This document shows, in pieces, positions 10,190-21,419 of a stretch of 32,076 nt of DNA. How positions within the stretch are numbered: the first letter of the stretch is position 1; each line of letters opens with the position of its first letter. The translations under genes were made by a program, and so were the position numbers. Origin of the DNA: Calditrichia bacterium (GTDB lineage: Bacteria; Calditrichota; Calditrichia; Calditrichales; J004). The notes under the pieces are model-generated. The model saw only the letters and a program-made list of their open reading frames with translations. It had not been told where the DNA came from and did no database searches. The stretch lies in the NCBI GenBank assembly GCA_027006055.1, contig JALTKX010000281.1:1-32076 (forward strand). The letters run 5' to 3'.

Positions 10190-10894
10190 ATGAAGATGAT
10201 TGATGACTATTATCGTGGTTTTTATCTGGAGCAGCCTCTGGGTAATAACCGCTTTTCCCATAAGCGGCGCAGCGTAAAAAAATTATGGGTGGCGCCCTTG
10301 CTGGAAGGCGAACCCTCGCGACTGAGCAGGGGCGACCGTATCGTTTTTTCCGAGTGGGAGGAGGATCGGGAATATAAGCTGACAGGGCTGGAATATTTTA
10401 TTTATTGGAAGAGAAACGGCGTACCCTTCTATTTTTTTGACAACCACAACCATGCCTACTATTTCTGGTACCGCTCGATGAAGCAGGGCGCATTTCCACC
10501 GGGTCTGCCCCTGGTGCATGTGGATCAGCACAGCGATATGCGTTGTCCGGACCACTGGCCCGGAAAAACCGACAGGGGACGAAAAGTGTTTGACTACACA
10601 AACCGGGTGCTGAATGTGGGCAATTTTATACAACCCGCCCTGCGGCTGGGGTGGTTCTCCGGCGTGGATATTATCGATAGCTCGCAAAAAATTAACAACC
10701 GCTATAACCATCCCATCGTGTTGGATTTGGATATGGACATTTTTGCCCCGGAGATGGAATATATCGACCGCGCCTTAAAAATAAGCCGGATAAGGGAATG
10801 GCTGGGAGTGGCCCGTTGTGTCACCGTGGCCACCAGTCCCTATTTCATGGATCAGGACAGGGCTATTGCGCTGATACATGACATCCTGCGCTAA
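10190..10894 (+). CDS. UPF0489 family protein (ureohydrolase-like metal motifs)
   Basis: FFDNHNHAYYFW, LVHVDQHSDM and IVLDLDMDIFAPEM motifs characteristic of UPF0489. Confidence 0.72.
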   Translation: MKMIDDYYRGFYLEQPLGNNRFSHKRRSVKKLWVAPLLEGEPSRLSRGDRIVFSEWEEDREYKLTGLEYFIYWKRNGVPFYFFDNHNHAYYFWYRSMKQGAFPPGLPLVHVDQHSDMRCPDHWPGKTDRGRKVFDYTNRVLNVGNFIQPALRLGWFSGVDIIDSSQKINNRYNHPIVLDLDMDIFAPEMEYIDRALKISRIREWLGVARCVTVATSPYFMDQDRAIALIHDILR

Positions 10895-10910
10895 GGCCGT
10901 GCCGTTGCGG

Positions 10911-12890
10911 TTAGTTCTTATGGTAGCCTGTTTTAAACACCGCGGCCACCTGACGCAGGCCATCGCTGATTTCCGAAAGATCCCTGGCGCAGTTATGCAC
11001 CATTTCGCTGTTGCGGATTACCTCATCACTTACCTGATGGACCTTAATGATATCCGAGGCAATCATTTTGGAAACATTGGCGCTTTCCCGAATATTGGAT
11101 GACATTTCATTCATACCGTCCGCCGCGGATACAATATTATGGTTGATATCCTGGGTACTGTAAGACTGAGCGGCGACAGCGTCTGTAATTTCCGAAACGA
11201 TTTTGTTAACCTCGGTGATAACATTATGAACCCGTTCAAACTTTTCAATAGTCTCCCTGGTAGAGCTTTGTATGGCGGCTATGCGCTTTGTGATTTGTTC
11301 GGTGGATTCATTGGTCTGCCGGGCAAGTTCCTTTACCTCGTTGGCCACAACGGCAAACCCCTTGCCGGATTCTCCCGCGCGGGCGGCCTCAATGGTTGCG
11401 TTTAAAGCCAGCAGCTTGGTTTGTTCGGCAATTTCGGATATAACCTCACTCACCTGATTTATTTCAAGGACGGAGCTGTTTAAGGCCTGTACCAGCTGCG
11501 ATGCGTCTTTTATTTCATCCACCGCATGGTGGGTTACCGTCTGTGCTTTTTGGGCGTTGTCCGCAATCTGACTTACGTTTTGGGTTATATTTTCCGAAGA
11601 GTCTGCCACGGTGGAGATATTGGTTGTGGCATTCTGTGCCACCATGCTTACGGTCTCCATGGTCACGCTCATCTCTTCCGTGGCGGAAGCGACATTGTTG
11701 GCTTTTTCATTTAAATTTTGTGAGTTGCCGGACATTTGCGTGGATACCTGGACCAGCTCTCCGGCAGCATTGTTAAGCCTCTCTGTATTTTGTGTAAGGG
11801 ACAATATCAATGACTTCAGGTGGTCGACCATGTCATTAAGGGACTGGGCAAGTTCACCGAGCTCATCATTAGATTCATAATCAATATGAACATCAATGTG
11901 TCCCCGGGCGATCTCCTTGGCCTTTTCCACCATTTCCTTTATCGGTCGGGTAAAGGAATTGCCGAGGACGAATCCGGCTATGCCGATAATTATTCCCGCG
12001 ATGAGGAGGACAATCAGAAATTGGCTCATTTGTCCTTCCAGAGGTTTGTAGACGTCATCCTGGCTAATTTCCACACCGATAACCCAGGGATACTTTTGGC
12101 TTTTCAGGTAAACGCCAACCATTTCCACACCCTTGTCGTTTTTAAATTCCGAAAAAGCCCGGCCCCTGTCAAGTGCCGTCCGTAATCCGGGTTGTGTAAG
12201 GGCGTCTTTATAATCGGCTTTTTTCTCCACCACGGGTTGCCTGTTAAGAGTGGATAAAAAGAGTTTTCCACTTGCGCCCAGATCAAAGCCGTCGTTGAGG
12301 ATGTGGTTCACATAATCAATCTTCACTTCAAAAACAATCACGCCAAGGGTCTCTCCCGCGTTGTTTTTTACCGGCTGTAAATAGAGCTGATGGTAATGGT
12401 CTGTTTCGGCAAAACCGAAAAAGTCGGTTACCTGTGGAACGGATAAGGCCGGTTTAAAAAAAGGAGACGAAGAAACATTCTGATCGAGATGTGACTTGGA
12501 TGAGTTATTATGACCGGGACTTAAGACCACATTGCCTTGCGGGTCGGTGATGAATATATGATGAAAAATACCCCAGTGTTTTTCCTGAAACTGCAGGATA
12601 ACATCGTAAGCGCTGTTGTAATCCCTGTTGTCGCCGTTTTCCGGGTGGGGTTGTTCTAAAAACGATTTTACGGAGCTAACAGCCGCCAGGGAACGGGCGC
12701 TGTGGGCAATCATATTAAGGTGTGCCTCCAGGGCGGACTGTTTAAGCCGGGCAACATGTATAAGCTCTTTCTGTATCTCTTCCTTTAAAATTTCACGGTT
12801 TTCGGAAATACTTTTCCAGTTGGTTATAATTAAAGGTACCAGGGCGAAAGTCAATAATAAAACAATCAGTTTTAACCGTATGCTTTTCAT
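10911..12890 (-). CDS. Methyl-accepting chemotaxis protein (dCache-type sensor, HAMP, MCP signalling domain)
   Basis: N-terminal TM, periplasmic region with [14 protein letters not shown], second TM, HAMP, and signalling tip [38 protein letters not shown]. Confidence 0.94.
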   Translation of the reverse strand: MKSIRLKLIVLLLTFALVPLIITNWKSISENREILKEEIQKELIHVARLKQSALEAHLNMIAHSARSLAAVSSVKSFLEQPHPENGDNRDYNSAYDVILQFQEKHWGIFHHIFITDPQGNVVLSPGHNNSSKSHLDQNVSSSPFFKPALSVPQVTDFFGFAETDHYHQLYLQPVKNNAGETLGVIVFEVKIDYVNHILNDGFDLGASGKLFLSTLNRQPVVEKKADYKDALTQPGLRTALDRGRAFSEFKNDKGVEMVGVYLKSQKYPWVIGVEISQDDVYKPLEGQMSQFLIVLLIAGIIIGIAGFVLGNSFTRPIKEMVEKAKEIARGHIDVHIDYESNDELGELAQSLNDMVDHLKSLILSLTQNTERLNNAAGELVQVSTQMSGNSQNLNEKANNVASATEEMSVTMETVSMVAQNATTNISTVADSSENITQNVSQIADNAQKAQTVTHHAVDEIKDASQLVQALNSSVLEINQVSEVISEIAEQTKLLALNATIEAARAGESGKGFAVVANEVKELARQTNESTEQITKRIAAIQSSTRETIEKFERVHNVITEVNKIVSEITDAVAAQSYSTQDINHNIVSAADGMNEMSSNIRESANVSKMIASDIIKVHQVSDEVIRNSEMVHNCARDLSEISDGLRQVAAVFKTGYHKN

Positions 12891-13055
12891 TTTCCTCTCC
12901 GTTTTTTTACAGTCCCTTATACTATCGGTTACTTGATTAAAAGATAATTTTTTTAGGCAAATCGGTTAAATCCGGTACCTCCGGATGCGCCACAAGTAGG
13001 TTTGTGTCAAAAAATGCTATTGGCTATATTCCCATGCAGTACACAAAGGCAGATT

Positions 13056-15449
13056 ATGGCAAAAAAGAAAAAAACATCTTCCGATTCATATAAACCATTC
13101 ATAGGCCTGTTCCTTTCCGGGATGGCCCTGTTGCTTTTTTTAGCCATCATCAGCTATCATCCCGATGATCCCGTGGGGCTCAACGGAGACCGTCTGATTC
13201 CGGTGGGGAACTGGCTGGGGCCGGTTGGTGCGGTGATTGCCTATTTTTTTATGCAATGGACCTTTGGCTATGCCTCCATAATCATACCGTTGCTTCTGTT
13301 CGGCGTGGGCTTTGCCATTTTGCGTAAAACGGAGTTCCGCCATCCCCTGGGTACCCCTTTAAAGGCGCTGGCCTGGATGTTTTGGCTTTCCATGGGGCTT
13401 ACCATGCCCGCGGCGTTGCGGCAGGCGGGCAAGCTTTCCGAATATTACCCCGGCGGTTTGATCGGCGGTTGGTTCACCGGGCGGCTGGTAATCTATACCG
13501 GTGAAATCGGAGCAGTACTGATTTTCCTGTTTCTCTTTATCCTGCTTGGCGCCATTTCCCTGGGAGGAAGCATGGAGCGGGTCGCTGTTCTTCTGGCGCG
13601 CGGGCGCAATGCGGTGGTAAATACCCTGGCCCATTGGAAGGAGAGCTACCGGAAAAAGCGCGCGCGGAAAAGAGAGGAAAAGGAGTCCCGGAAAAAAGAG
13701 AAGGTTAAAAAAGACCCCATAAAGAAAAAAATGCCGGAAACGGAACGCCCGGAGCAGGTTCGGACGGAAGAGCCCCCCGTGGAAGCGGAGGAACCCTTTA
13801 TGCCGGAGATTTCCCTTTCCGAGCCGATGGAGCCGGATGGAGAAACAGCGCCGCCTATTGGGGAGACGCCGCCTATGGACAATAGCACTTTGTCGCCGGA
13901 GATGGGGGAGGATTTTGAGTTTGAAGAAGAGGTCCAGGAAGAAGAGGTGGATTACGACGATATGGTGCGCGAAAGTATCGCCCGCTATCGCTTTCCCTCT
14001 ATCGACCTGCTGAACAGCCCCCCGCCAAACCGCCAGACCATTACACGGGAAGAGCTTAAGGCCAATGCCGAGCTGTTGGAAAAAAAACTGCTGGATTTTG
14101 GCGTAAAGGCCAAGGTGGTAAAGGTAACGGCCGGCCCCGTTATAACCCTGTATGAGTTGCAACCGGCGCCCGGCGTTAAGGTAAGCCAGATCGTAAGCCT
14201 GGAAAACGACCTGGCCCTGGGCATGGAAGCCCGGGGCATACGCATCATTGCGCCCATTCCCGGAAAGGCCGCGGTGGGGATTGAAATCCCCAATCGTATT
14301 CCGCAGATGGTTTACCTGCGCTCCCTGATAAAATCCGAAAAATTCAATAAAAGCGATTTCGAACTGCCCATAGCCGTGGGCAAGGCCATCAATGGCGAAT
14401 CCTTTATCGTCGATTTGGTTAAGATGCCCCATTTGCTTATTGCCGGGGCCACCGGCGCGGGAAAAAGCGTGGGTATAAATACCATTATCTGTTCCCTGCT
14501 CTATGCCGTGGACCCGGGCAAGGTCAAGTTTGTACTGATCGATCCCAAAAAGCTGGAACTGTCGCCCTACCGCGAACTGAAGGATCAGTATCTGCTTTAC
14601 CGGCCCGATCTGGACGAGGATGTGATTACCAAGCCCAACAACGCGGTAAGCATGTTGAACACCATGGTGCTGGAAATGGAGCGGCGTCAGGAACGCATGC
14701 ACCATCTGGGGGTGCGCGATATCCGCGAATATAACCGCAAAATACTGAACAATCCCCGCGCCTACAGGAAAACCGAACACCAGTTGATGCCCTATATTGT
14801 GATCATCATCGATGAGCTGGCGGATCTGATGATGGTGTCGGCCAAGGAAATAGAGATGCCCATCGCCCGTCTGGCGCAGATGGCCCGCGCCGGAGGCATC
14901 CATATGATTGTGGCCACCCAGCGCCCCAGCGTGGACGTGATAACCGGTCTGATCAAGGCCAACCTGCCGGCCCGTCTGGCCTATCAGGTGGCAACCAAGA
15001 TCGATTCCCGCACCATTCTGGACGCCAACGGCGCCGATCAACTGCTGGGCAACGGCGATCTGCTGTTTAAAATTACCGGCACGGCCAAGCCGACACGTCT
15101 GCAAAATCCCTTTGTAGCCATCGAGGAGGTGGAAGCGGTTATTAATCACATCAAAAAACAACCGAAATTGCCATATTACAGCCTGCCGCAACCTTCGGAA
15201 AGCCGCAAGGGAATGTATGACGAGGGTGTGGGCGAGGGCGCCGACCCCCTGTATGCCGATGCCCGGGCCATAGTGGTGCAAAACCAGTCCGGATCGATCT
15301 CCTTGCTGCAACGCCGTTTGAAAATCGGCTACTCCCGCGCGGCGCGCCTGATAGACATGATGGAGGAAGAGGGCGTGGTGGGGGCCGCTTTGGGCGGCAA
15401 GCCCCGCGAGGTGCTGATGACCCTGGAGGAATTGAATCAGATTTCCTGA
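13056..15449 (+). CDS. ftsK: DNA translocase FtsK
   Basis: Four N-terminal TM segments, charged linker, PHLLIAGATGAGKSVGINTIICSLLY Walker A, IIIDELADLMMV Walker B, ATQRPSVDVITGLIKAN, C-terminal gamma winged helix. ATG at 13056 (MAKKKKTSSD) preferred over the 13002 start. Confidence 0.96.
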   Translation: MAKKKKTSSDSYKPFIGLFLSGMALLLFLAIISYHPDDPVGLNGDRLIPVGNWLGPVGAVIAYFFMQWTFGYASIIIPLLLFGVGFAILRKTEFRHPLGTPLKALAWMFWLSMGLTMPAALRQAGKLSEYYPGGLIGGWFTGRLVIYTGEIGAVLIFLFLFILLGAISLGGSMERVAVLLARGRNAVVNTLAHWKESYRKKRARKREEKESRKKEKVKKDPIKKKMPETERPEQVRTEEPPVEAEEPFMPEISLSEPMEPDGETAPPIGETPPMDNSTLSPEMGEDFEFEEEVQEEEVDYDDMVRESIARYRFPSIDLLNSPPPNRQTITREELKANAELLEKKLLDFGVKAKVVKVTAGPVITLYELQPAPGVKVSQIVSLENDLALGMEARGIRIIAPIPGKAAVGIEIPNRIPQMVYLRSLIKSEKFNKSDFELPIAVGKAINGESFIVDLVKMPHLLIAGATGAGKSVGINTIICSLLYAVDPGKVKFVLIDPKKLELSPYRELKDQYLLYRPDLDEDVITKPNNAVSMLNTMVLEMERRQERMHHLGVRDIREYNRKILNNPRAYRKTEHQLMPYIVIIIDELADLMMVSAKEIEMPIARLAQMARAGGIHMIVATQRPSVDVITGLIKANLPARLAYQVATKIDSRTILDANGADQLLGNGDLLFKITGTAKPTRLQNPFVAIEEVEAVINHIKKQPKLPYYSLPQPSESRKGMYDEGVGEGADPLYADARAIVVQNQSGSISLLQRRLKIGYSRAARLIDMMEEEGVVGAALGGKPREVLMTLEELNQIS

Positions 15450-15570
15450 TCGGGCGCGCGCCCTTAAAATATTAAATTGAACCCCGACGGGCCCTGCATC
15501 GTAAGGAACAGTGTGCGCCGCGAATGGGGCGAAAAAGAAAAAGCAATGATTTTATAACGGGAACATAAAA

Positions 15571-16194
15571 ATGAGACTGCTGGCAATACTATTACTTTTG
15601 GCCCTTCCCCTGATGAGTCAGGATGTGGAGGATATTATTGAAGAGGTACAGGATACCTATGAGGACATGGATAACTTCACGGCCTCGTTTAAACGGGTGG
15701 AATCTTTTAAGCTTACCGGGACCGTCAGCGAAACCGCGGGCAAGGTATGGATTAAGGAGGGAACAAAATACCGCTTTGAAAGCGATGAACAGAAGGTTAT
15801 CACCGATGGAAAGACCGTTTGGAGTTATAACGCCATCAATAACCAGGTGATTGTGGACCGTGTGCGTACCGAGTCCGGCGCTCTGCTGCCGCGGGACATG
15901 CTGTTTAAATATCCAAAGGAATATTTTTCCACGCTGTTGCGTACCGAAAAACAGGGCGGAAAGGATATTTTTGTAATTAAACTGACCCCAAAGGGCAAGG
16001 TGACCGGCGTGGTAAAAAGCATGAAAATATGGGTTCAGGATGACAACTGGCTGATAAAAAAAATTGAAATCACCGATTTAAACAACAACAGTACTAAATT
16101 TGAGATTTCCAACATCGATATCAGTACCAAATTAAGCGACGATCTGTTCAGCTATAAGGATATTCCCGGAGTGCGTGTTATAGATATGAGATAA
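15571..16194 (+). CDS. lolA: Outer-membrane lipoprotein carrier protein LolA family
   Basis: Signal peptide, then YEDMDNFTASFKRVESFKLTGTVSETAGKVWIKEGTKYRFESDEQKVITDGKTVWSYN; located after ftsK, a common gene order. Confidence 0.88.
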   Translation: MRLLAILLLLALPLMSQDVEDIIEEVQDTYEDMDNFTASFKRVESFKLTGTVSETAGKVWIKEGTKYRFESDEQKVITDGKTVWSYNAINNQVIVDRVRTESGALLPRDMLFKYPKEYFSTLLRTEKQGGKDIFVIKLTPKGKVTGVVKSMKIWVQDDNWLIKKIEITDLNNNSTKFEISNIDISTKLSDDLFSYKDIPGVRVIDMR

Positions 16195-16250
16195 GCTCCG
16201 GTTCTGTGTCCGCCCTTTTTTTATTTTCCGGTAAAATAAGCCTAAGGCGG

Positions 16251-16280
16251 GGTTTCTTTTTTGTTTAAAGAAAAGAAACC
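16251..16280 (+). terminator. Terminator-like hairpin between lolA and the tyrosine kinase gene
   Basis: GGTTTCTTTT (16251-16260) perfectly complementary to AAAAGAAACC (16271-16280), followed by a T-rich tract. Confidence 0.55.
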
Positions 16281-16359
16281 TTTAAATTCATTTTTTTCAT
16301 GATTTTACCGAAAACCAGCTCTCTAATCCCAAATTCAATGAAGCTCAGGAGATGTGATT

Positions 16360-18633
16360 GTGAACAATCCTTCTGTCGATATCGGCAATGAAAATGCAAA
16401 TCAAAATGTTACCCTAACGGATTATATACGTATCATGTACCGGGGAAGATGGATTATCCTCTTTTCCTTTATTTTTGTGTTTACGGCCACGGTCTATTAC
16501 ACCTTTACAACAAACCCTGTATATGAAGCCTCCACCACGTTGATTATAGATAAATCCCGGGCCATGGAGAATGCCCTGTTCGATTTTAACAGTTTTGGCA
16601 ACCAAAGCACGCACATCACCAATCAGATTGAAATCATTAAGAGCCGTACCATAGCGGAGCGGGTCATTAAACGGCTGGAGCTTTCCAACGTGCGCGATTC
16701 CCTGTCCCTGTTTCATCCCAATGACGAAGGCGAGTACCTGACTCTGCGGCAGATGGTGGCCATTGTGCGCGAGAACATGGAGGTGGTCAATAAAAAGGAA
16801 ACCGATATCATCGAGGTAACCTATGCCGCTCCCAGCGCTTTTGAGGCTGCTTTTACCGTAAATACCCTGGCGCAGGAATATGCCGACGCCAGCGCGGAAT
16901 TTAATCAGGGGGAAATAAAGGAACTGCGCAAGTTCCTGGAAGCCCAGTTGCGCAAAAAAGGGGTAGAGCTTTCTTCCTCGGAAGATTTGCTGAAGGAATA
17001 CCAGGAGCGTGAACGCGTGGCCAGCCTGGATGAAGAGACAACCGAATTGATAACCCGTCTTTCGCAGATAGAAGCTGAGCTGGAACAATCCCAGATTATG
17101 TTGCAGGCTAATCTGCAAATGAAAAATTCCCTGGAGAAACAACTGGAAGAGCGTCGGGAAACCCTGGCCTCCGAGATCAGTGAAATTTCCACGCCCTATA
17201 TACAAACGCTTCAGGAAGAACTGGCTAAGTTGGTGGCGGAAAAGACCAAGTTTGTTACCGCGGTGGAATCGCAGGCGCAAGGGGTCAATAAAGGCTTCTT
17301 TCAGGGGCAGGTGGCCCAGTATGACAGCAAGATAAACTCCCTGAAACAAAGATTGGATCAGGAAGCCAAAAAGCTGTCCACTTCCAGCATGGTACAGGAC
17401 CCCTTTCAACTGACACAGGAACTGGTTTCCAAAATAATCACCCTGGACGCGGAAATTACCGCCAATACGGCAAAGATAAACACTTTACAGGATGTTGTGG
17501 GTGACTACAACGCCAAGCTGGAGCAATTGCCCAACAAGGTGCTGGAGCTGGCCCGTTTAAAACGGCGTCAGTTGGTGGATGAGCAAACCTTTGTGATGAT
17601 GACCAAGCGTCTGGAGGAGACTAAAATCCAGGAGGCGGGACAACGTAAGGAAGTCCGGGTAATCGATGAAGCCATCGAACCGCTTTTTCCCACCAAGCCC
17701 AAGAAAAAACTCAACCTGGCCCTGGGGCTGGTACTCGGTCTGGGTCTGGGTATTGGTATCACCTTTTTACGTGAATATTTCGACAACACCATTAAATCCC
17801 AGGAAGAACTGGAACAGCTTGGCTTTAATATTCTGGCCACGATTCCGCGTATTGAAATGAGTAAGGTAGAAGAAAAGCTGGAAGCGCGCATGAGCAAGCT
17901 GGGCCCGATGGAGGGCAAGCGCATCGAAGCGCGTCTGATCACTCACCTGGATCCCAAGTCGCCGGTTTCGGAGGCGTACCGTTCTTTGCGTACCAATATT
18001 CAATTCAGCCATGTGGATGAAAAAATAGGCGCGGTGCTGGTAACCAGCTCCGGTCCCAAGGAGGGGAAATCCACCACCTCGGCCAACCTGGTTATTGCCA
18101 TGGCCCAGTCGGGTAAAAAGGTGGTATTGATCGACGCCGACCTGAGACGTCCGGTGGTACACAGCATTTTCGGCCTGGAAAAGGATGAAGGTCTGACCAA
18201 CTATCTGATGGATGATATCAGCTTTGAACAGATGATAAAGCCCTCCATCATGGAGAATCTGTACATCATCCCCAGCGGCGTTTTACCGCCAAACCCTTCA
18301 GAGTTGCTGGCATCGGAGAAGATGAAGGCTTTATTGATAAAGCTGCGGGAAGAATTTGATTTTATATTGTTTGATACCCCACCGATCATTGCCGTGACCG
18401 ACGCGGCCATTCTGTCGACCATCGTCGATGGCGCCATATTGGTTGTTTCTTCCGGTCATACAAATTATGACGCCCTTGTGCGCGCTAAATCACTTCTGGA
18501 TGCGGTAAATACCCGTATACTGGGCGCCTTGCTCAACGGAGTGGAAGTAGGCGGTATGTATGGTTCCTATTACTACTATTATTACCACCATTATTATTCC
18601 AAGCCAAGCGGTAAGAAAAAACGCCGATATTAA
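16360..18633 (+). CDS. Polysaccharide biosynthesis tyrosine autokinase (Wzc-like BY-kinase)
   Basis: Wzz-type N-terminus, long coiled coil, KPKKKLNLALGLVLGLGLG TM, VTSSGPKEGKSTTSANL Walker A, VVLIDADLRRP Walker A', FILFDTPP Walker B, C-terminal Tyr cluster YYYYYYHHYY. AGGAG at 16347-16351 is 8 nt from GTG 16360, favouring that start over GTG 16354. Confidence 0.94.
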   Translation: MNNPSVDIGNENANQNVTLTDYIRIMYRGRWIILFSFIFVFTATVYYTFTTNPVYEASTTLIIDKSRAMENALFDFNSFGNQSTHITNQIEIIKSRTIAERVIKRLELSNVRDSLSLFHPNDEGEYLTLRQMVAIVRENMEVVNKKETDIIEVTYAAPSAFEAAFTVNTLAQEYADASAEFNQGEIKELRKFLEAQLRKKGVELSSSEDLLKEYQERERVASLDEETTELITRLSQIEAELEQSQIMLQANLQMKNSLEKQLEERRETLASEISEISTPYIQTLQEELAKLVAEKTKFVTAVESQAQGVNKGFFQGQVAQYDSKINSLKQRLDQEAKKLSTSSMVQDPFQLTQELVSKIITLDAEITANTAKINTLQDVVGDYNAKLEQLPNKVLELARLKRRQLVDEQTFVMMTKRLEETKIQEAGQRKEVRVIDEAIEPLFPTKPKKKLNLALGLVLGLGLGIGITFLREYFDNTIKSQEELEQLGFNILATIPRIEMSKVEEKLEARMSKLGPMEGKRIEARLITHLDPKSPVSEAYRSLRTNIQFSHVDEKIGAVLVTSSGPKEGKSTTSANLVIAMAQSGKKVVLIDADLRRPVVHSIFGLEKDEGLTNYLMDDISFEQMIKPSIMENLYIIPSGVLPPNPSELLASEKMKALLIKLREEFDFILFDTPPIIAVTDAAILSTIVDGAILVVSSGHTNYDALVRAKSLLDAVNTRILGALLNGVEVGGMYGSYYYYYYHHYYSKPSGKKKRRY

Positions 18634-18720
18634 CGGCTAATCTGAATTTTATTCTCAATTTTATTTAAATAGAACCGAGAACTCATTCATTCAAATTGAC
18701 AAAGTGCAAGGAGCGCGACA

Positions 18721-20040
18721 ATGAAGATTGCGGTTGTTGGAACCGGATACGTAGGTCTTGTAGCCGGTACCTGTTTTGCGGATACCGGAAATGAAGTCAC
18801 CTGTGTGGATATTGACGAGAAGAAGGTCAATGACCTGAATAAGGGACATGTGCCCATATATGAACCCGGCCTGGAAGAGATGATTAAGCGCAATGTGCGC
18901 GAGGAACGTTTGTTCTTTACCACGGATATTGCCAAGGCGGTTAAGGATTCGACCATTATTTTTATCGCCGTGGGCACGCCGCCGGATGAAGACGGCTCGG
19001 CCGATTTGAAATATGTGCTGGCCGTGGCCCGGGATATAGGAAAAAATATGAATGGCTTTAAGGTGGTGGTTGATAAAAGCACCGTGCCCGTGGGGACGGC
19101 GGACCGCGTTACCGAAGAGATAAAGAAATACACGGATCATGACTTTGCCGTTGTTTCCAACCCCGAATTTTTAAAAGAGGGGGCGGCCATCGCTGATTTT
19201 ATGAAGCCGGACCGCGTGGTTATCGGCACAAGTAACGAAGAAGCCGCGGAAATTATGCGCAACCTGTATGCCCCCTATGTGCGCACGGGCAAGCCGATCA
19301 TCGTAATGGATGAGCGCAGCGCCGAGCTGACCAAGTATACGGCCAACGCCCTGCTGGCCACTAAAATCTCCTTTATGAATGAAATCGCCAATTTATGTGA
19401 CCTGACCGGCGCGGATGTGGACATGGTGCGCAAGGGCATCGGCAGCGATGTGCGTATCGGGCCCTATTTTATCTTTCCGGGAACCGGATATGGCGGCTCC
19501 TGTTTTCCCAAGGATGTGCAGGCCATCATTAAAACCGCCGATGAGTACGGCCTGGACCTGAAAATATTAAAAGCGGTGGAAAGCGTCAATGCCGCGCAGA
19601 AAACGGTGCTTTTTGGCAAAATTAAAAAGTACTTCAATAATGATCTGAAAGGTAAAACCATAGCCATGTGGGGGCTGAGCTTTAAGCCTAAAACCGATGA
19701 CATGCGCGAGGCGCCGGCCATTGAAATGGTGAATGTTTTAAATGAAGCGGGGGCCCGGGTTCAGGCCCATGACCCCGAAGCCCTGGAAGAGGCAAAGTGG
19801 CGCTTTGGCAAACGGGTGAATAACGGCATCACCCTGCATGATAAAAGGTACGACGCCCTGGAAGGCGCGGACGCCCTGGTGATTATGACGGAATGGAATG
19901 AATTCCGCGAACCGGATTTTTATCTGATCAAGGAGACCCTGTCTCATCCGGCGATCTTTGACGGCCGCAATATTTATAATCCGAAACGAATGAAAAAATA
20001 TGGGATCGACTATTTCTCAATCGGTCGTCCGAAAAATTAA
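18721..20040 (+). CDS. ugd: UDP-glucose 6-dehydrogenase
   Basis: [32 protein letters not shown]; catalytic [17 protein letters not shown]. Confidence 0.94.
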   Translation: MKIAVVGTGYVGLVAGTCFADTGNEVTCVDIDEKKVNDLNKGHVPIYEPGLEEMIKRNVREERLFFTTDIAKAVKDSTIIFIAVGTPPDEDGSADLKYVLAVARDIGKNMNGFKVVVDKSTVPVGTADRVTEEIKKYTDHDFAVVSNPEFLKEGAAIADFMKPDRVVIGTSNEEAAEIMRNLYAPYVRTGKPIIVMDERSAELTKYTANALLATKISFMNEIANLCDLTGADVDMVRKGIGSDVRIGPYFIFPGTGYGGSCFPKDVQAIIKTADEYGLDLKILKAVESVNAAQKTVLFGKIKKYFNNDLKGKTIAMWGLSFKPKTDDMREAPAIEMVNVLNEAGARVQAHDPEALEEAKWRFGKRVNNGITLHDKRYDALEGADALVIMTEWNEFREPDFYLIKETLSHPAIFDGRNIYNPKRMKKYGIDYFSIGRPKN

Positions 20041-20057
20041 AATGAGGGTATGTTAAG

Positions 20058-21368
20058 ATGGATTTACTCAAACGCATCGAACAAAATGACGTAGTGGTTG
20101 GCGTGGTTGGCCTGGGATATGTGGGGCTGCCCTTGCTGATGGAATTTGTGGAACAGAACTTTAAAACCATCGGTTTTGATATCGATCAAAAAAAAGTGGA
20201 TATGCTCAACGACGGGAAATCGTACATCAAGCATATCGCCGAGGAACGTGTTAAGGAAGTACGTGATTCCAAACTGTTTGAAGCCACCACTGACTTTAAA
20301 CGCATTAAGGAAGTGGATTGTGTGTTGATTGCCGTGCCCACGCCGCTGACCAAGCATCGCGAGCCCGATATGTCCTATATCATCGGCACCGCAAAAAACC
20401 TGGCGCCCAATATCCGTAAGGATCAATTGATCGTTCTGGAAAGCTCCACCTATCCCGGCACCACCGAAGAGGTGCTAAAACCGATACTGGAAGAGAGCGG
20501 CCTGAAGGCCGATGTCGATTTTTGGGTGGCCTTTTCACCGGAACGGGAAGACCCCAACAATCCCAATTTTAATACGCGCACCATTCCCAAGGTGGTGGGC
20601 GCCAATACGGAATATGCCCGTAAACTGGTTCAAAACCTCTATGAAAAGGTAATCGTTAAAACCATTCCCGTTTCCAGCAGCCAGGCGGCGGAAGCCACAA
20701 AACTGCTGGAGAACATTTTCCGCAGCGTCAATATCGCCCTGGTGAATGAGATGAAGATGATTCTCGACCGCATGGGTATCGACGTCTGGGAAGTGATCAA
20801 TGCCGCCAAGACCAAGCCTTTCGGCTATATGGCCTTTTATCCCGGACCGGGACTGGGCGGGCACTGTATTCCCATCGATCCTTTTTATCTGACCTGGAAA
20901 GCGCGCGAATTTGAAATGAATACGCGCTTTATCGAACTGGCCGGCGAGGTAAATACCCACATGCCGTTCTGGGTGGTGAATAAGGTGATGGACGCCCTGA
21001 ACGATGTGGGCAAAAGCCTGAAGGGCTCCAGGGTGCTGGTACTGGGCGCCGCTTATAAAAAGGATATCGACGATCCGCGTGAATCTCCCTCCTTTAAGCT
21101 GATGGAAATCCTGCTGGAAAAAGGGGCCGAGGTGGATTATAACGATCCGCATGTACCCGTATTGCCCAGCATGCGTCATTATGATATCAAGCGCGAAAGC
21201 GTGGAACTGACTCCGGAAAACCTGGCCTCCTATGATTGTGTGCTGATTTCCACCGATCACTCCGCGTATGATTTTGACTTTATCGTCAAACATTCCAAAC
21301 TGTTGGTGGATACGCGTAACGCCACGGACAGTGTAAAAGGCGATAAAAAGAATGTTGTAAAAGCGTAA
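20058..21368 (+). CDS. Nucleotide sugar dehydrogenase (UDP-N-acetylglucosamine 6-dehydrogenase, WbpA-like)
   Basis: VVGVVGLGYVGLPLLMEFVEQ, FSPEREDPNN, YPGPGLGGHCIPIDPFYL typical of the WbpA/WecC group. Confidence 0.92.
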   Translation: MDLLKRIEQNDVVVGVVGLGYVGLPLLMEFVEQNFKTIGFDIDQKKVDMLNDGKSYIKHIAEERVKEVRDSKLFEATTDFKRIKEVDCVLIAVPTPLTKHREPDMSYIIGTAKNLAPNIRKDQLIVLESSTYPGTTEEVLKPILEESGLKADVDFWVAFSPEREDPNNPNFNTRTIPKVVGANTEYARKLVQNLYEKVIVKTIPVSSSQAAEATKLLENIFRSVNIALVNEMKMILDRMGIDVWEVINAAKTKPFGYMAFYPGPGLGGHCIPIDPFYLTWKAREFEMNTRFIELAGEVNTHMPFWVVNKVMDALNDVGKSLKGSRVLVLGAAYKKDIDDPRESPSFKLMEILLEKGAEVDYNDPHVPVLPSMRHYDIKRESVELTPENLASYDCVLISTDHSAYDFDFIVKHSKLLVDTRNATDSVKGDKKNVVKA

Positions 21369-21383
21369 GCTGTTTAAACAAGA

Positions 21384-21414
21384 AAAAGCCCGGTCTGTTT
21401 TAGGCCGGGCTTTT
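21384..21414. terminator. Bidirectional terminator between convergent genes
   Basis: AAAAGCCCGG-TCTGTTTTAGG-CCGGGCTTTT between the stop at 21368 (+) and the stop at 21420 (-). Confidence 0.85.
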
Positions 21415-21419
21415 CTGTT

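Noticed and set aside
13359-15311. 650-aa minus-strand ORF
   Set aside because: Antisense to ftsK over its whole length; composition reads as a mirror of ftsK codons with no recognisable domain.
15455-15466. GGGCGCGCGCCC palindrome after ftsK
   Set aside because: Self-complementary but has no proper loop and only a weak T tract; not a convincing terminator.
16414-17409. 331-aa minus-strand ORF
   Set aside because: Antisense shadow of the tyrosine autokinase coiled coil.
20535-21293. 252-aa minus-strand ORF
   Set aside because: Antisense shadow of the WbpA-like dehydrogenase.
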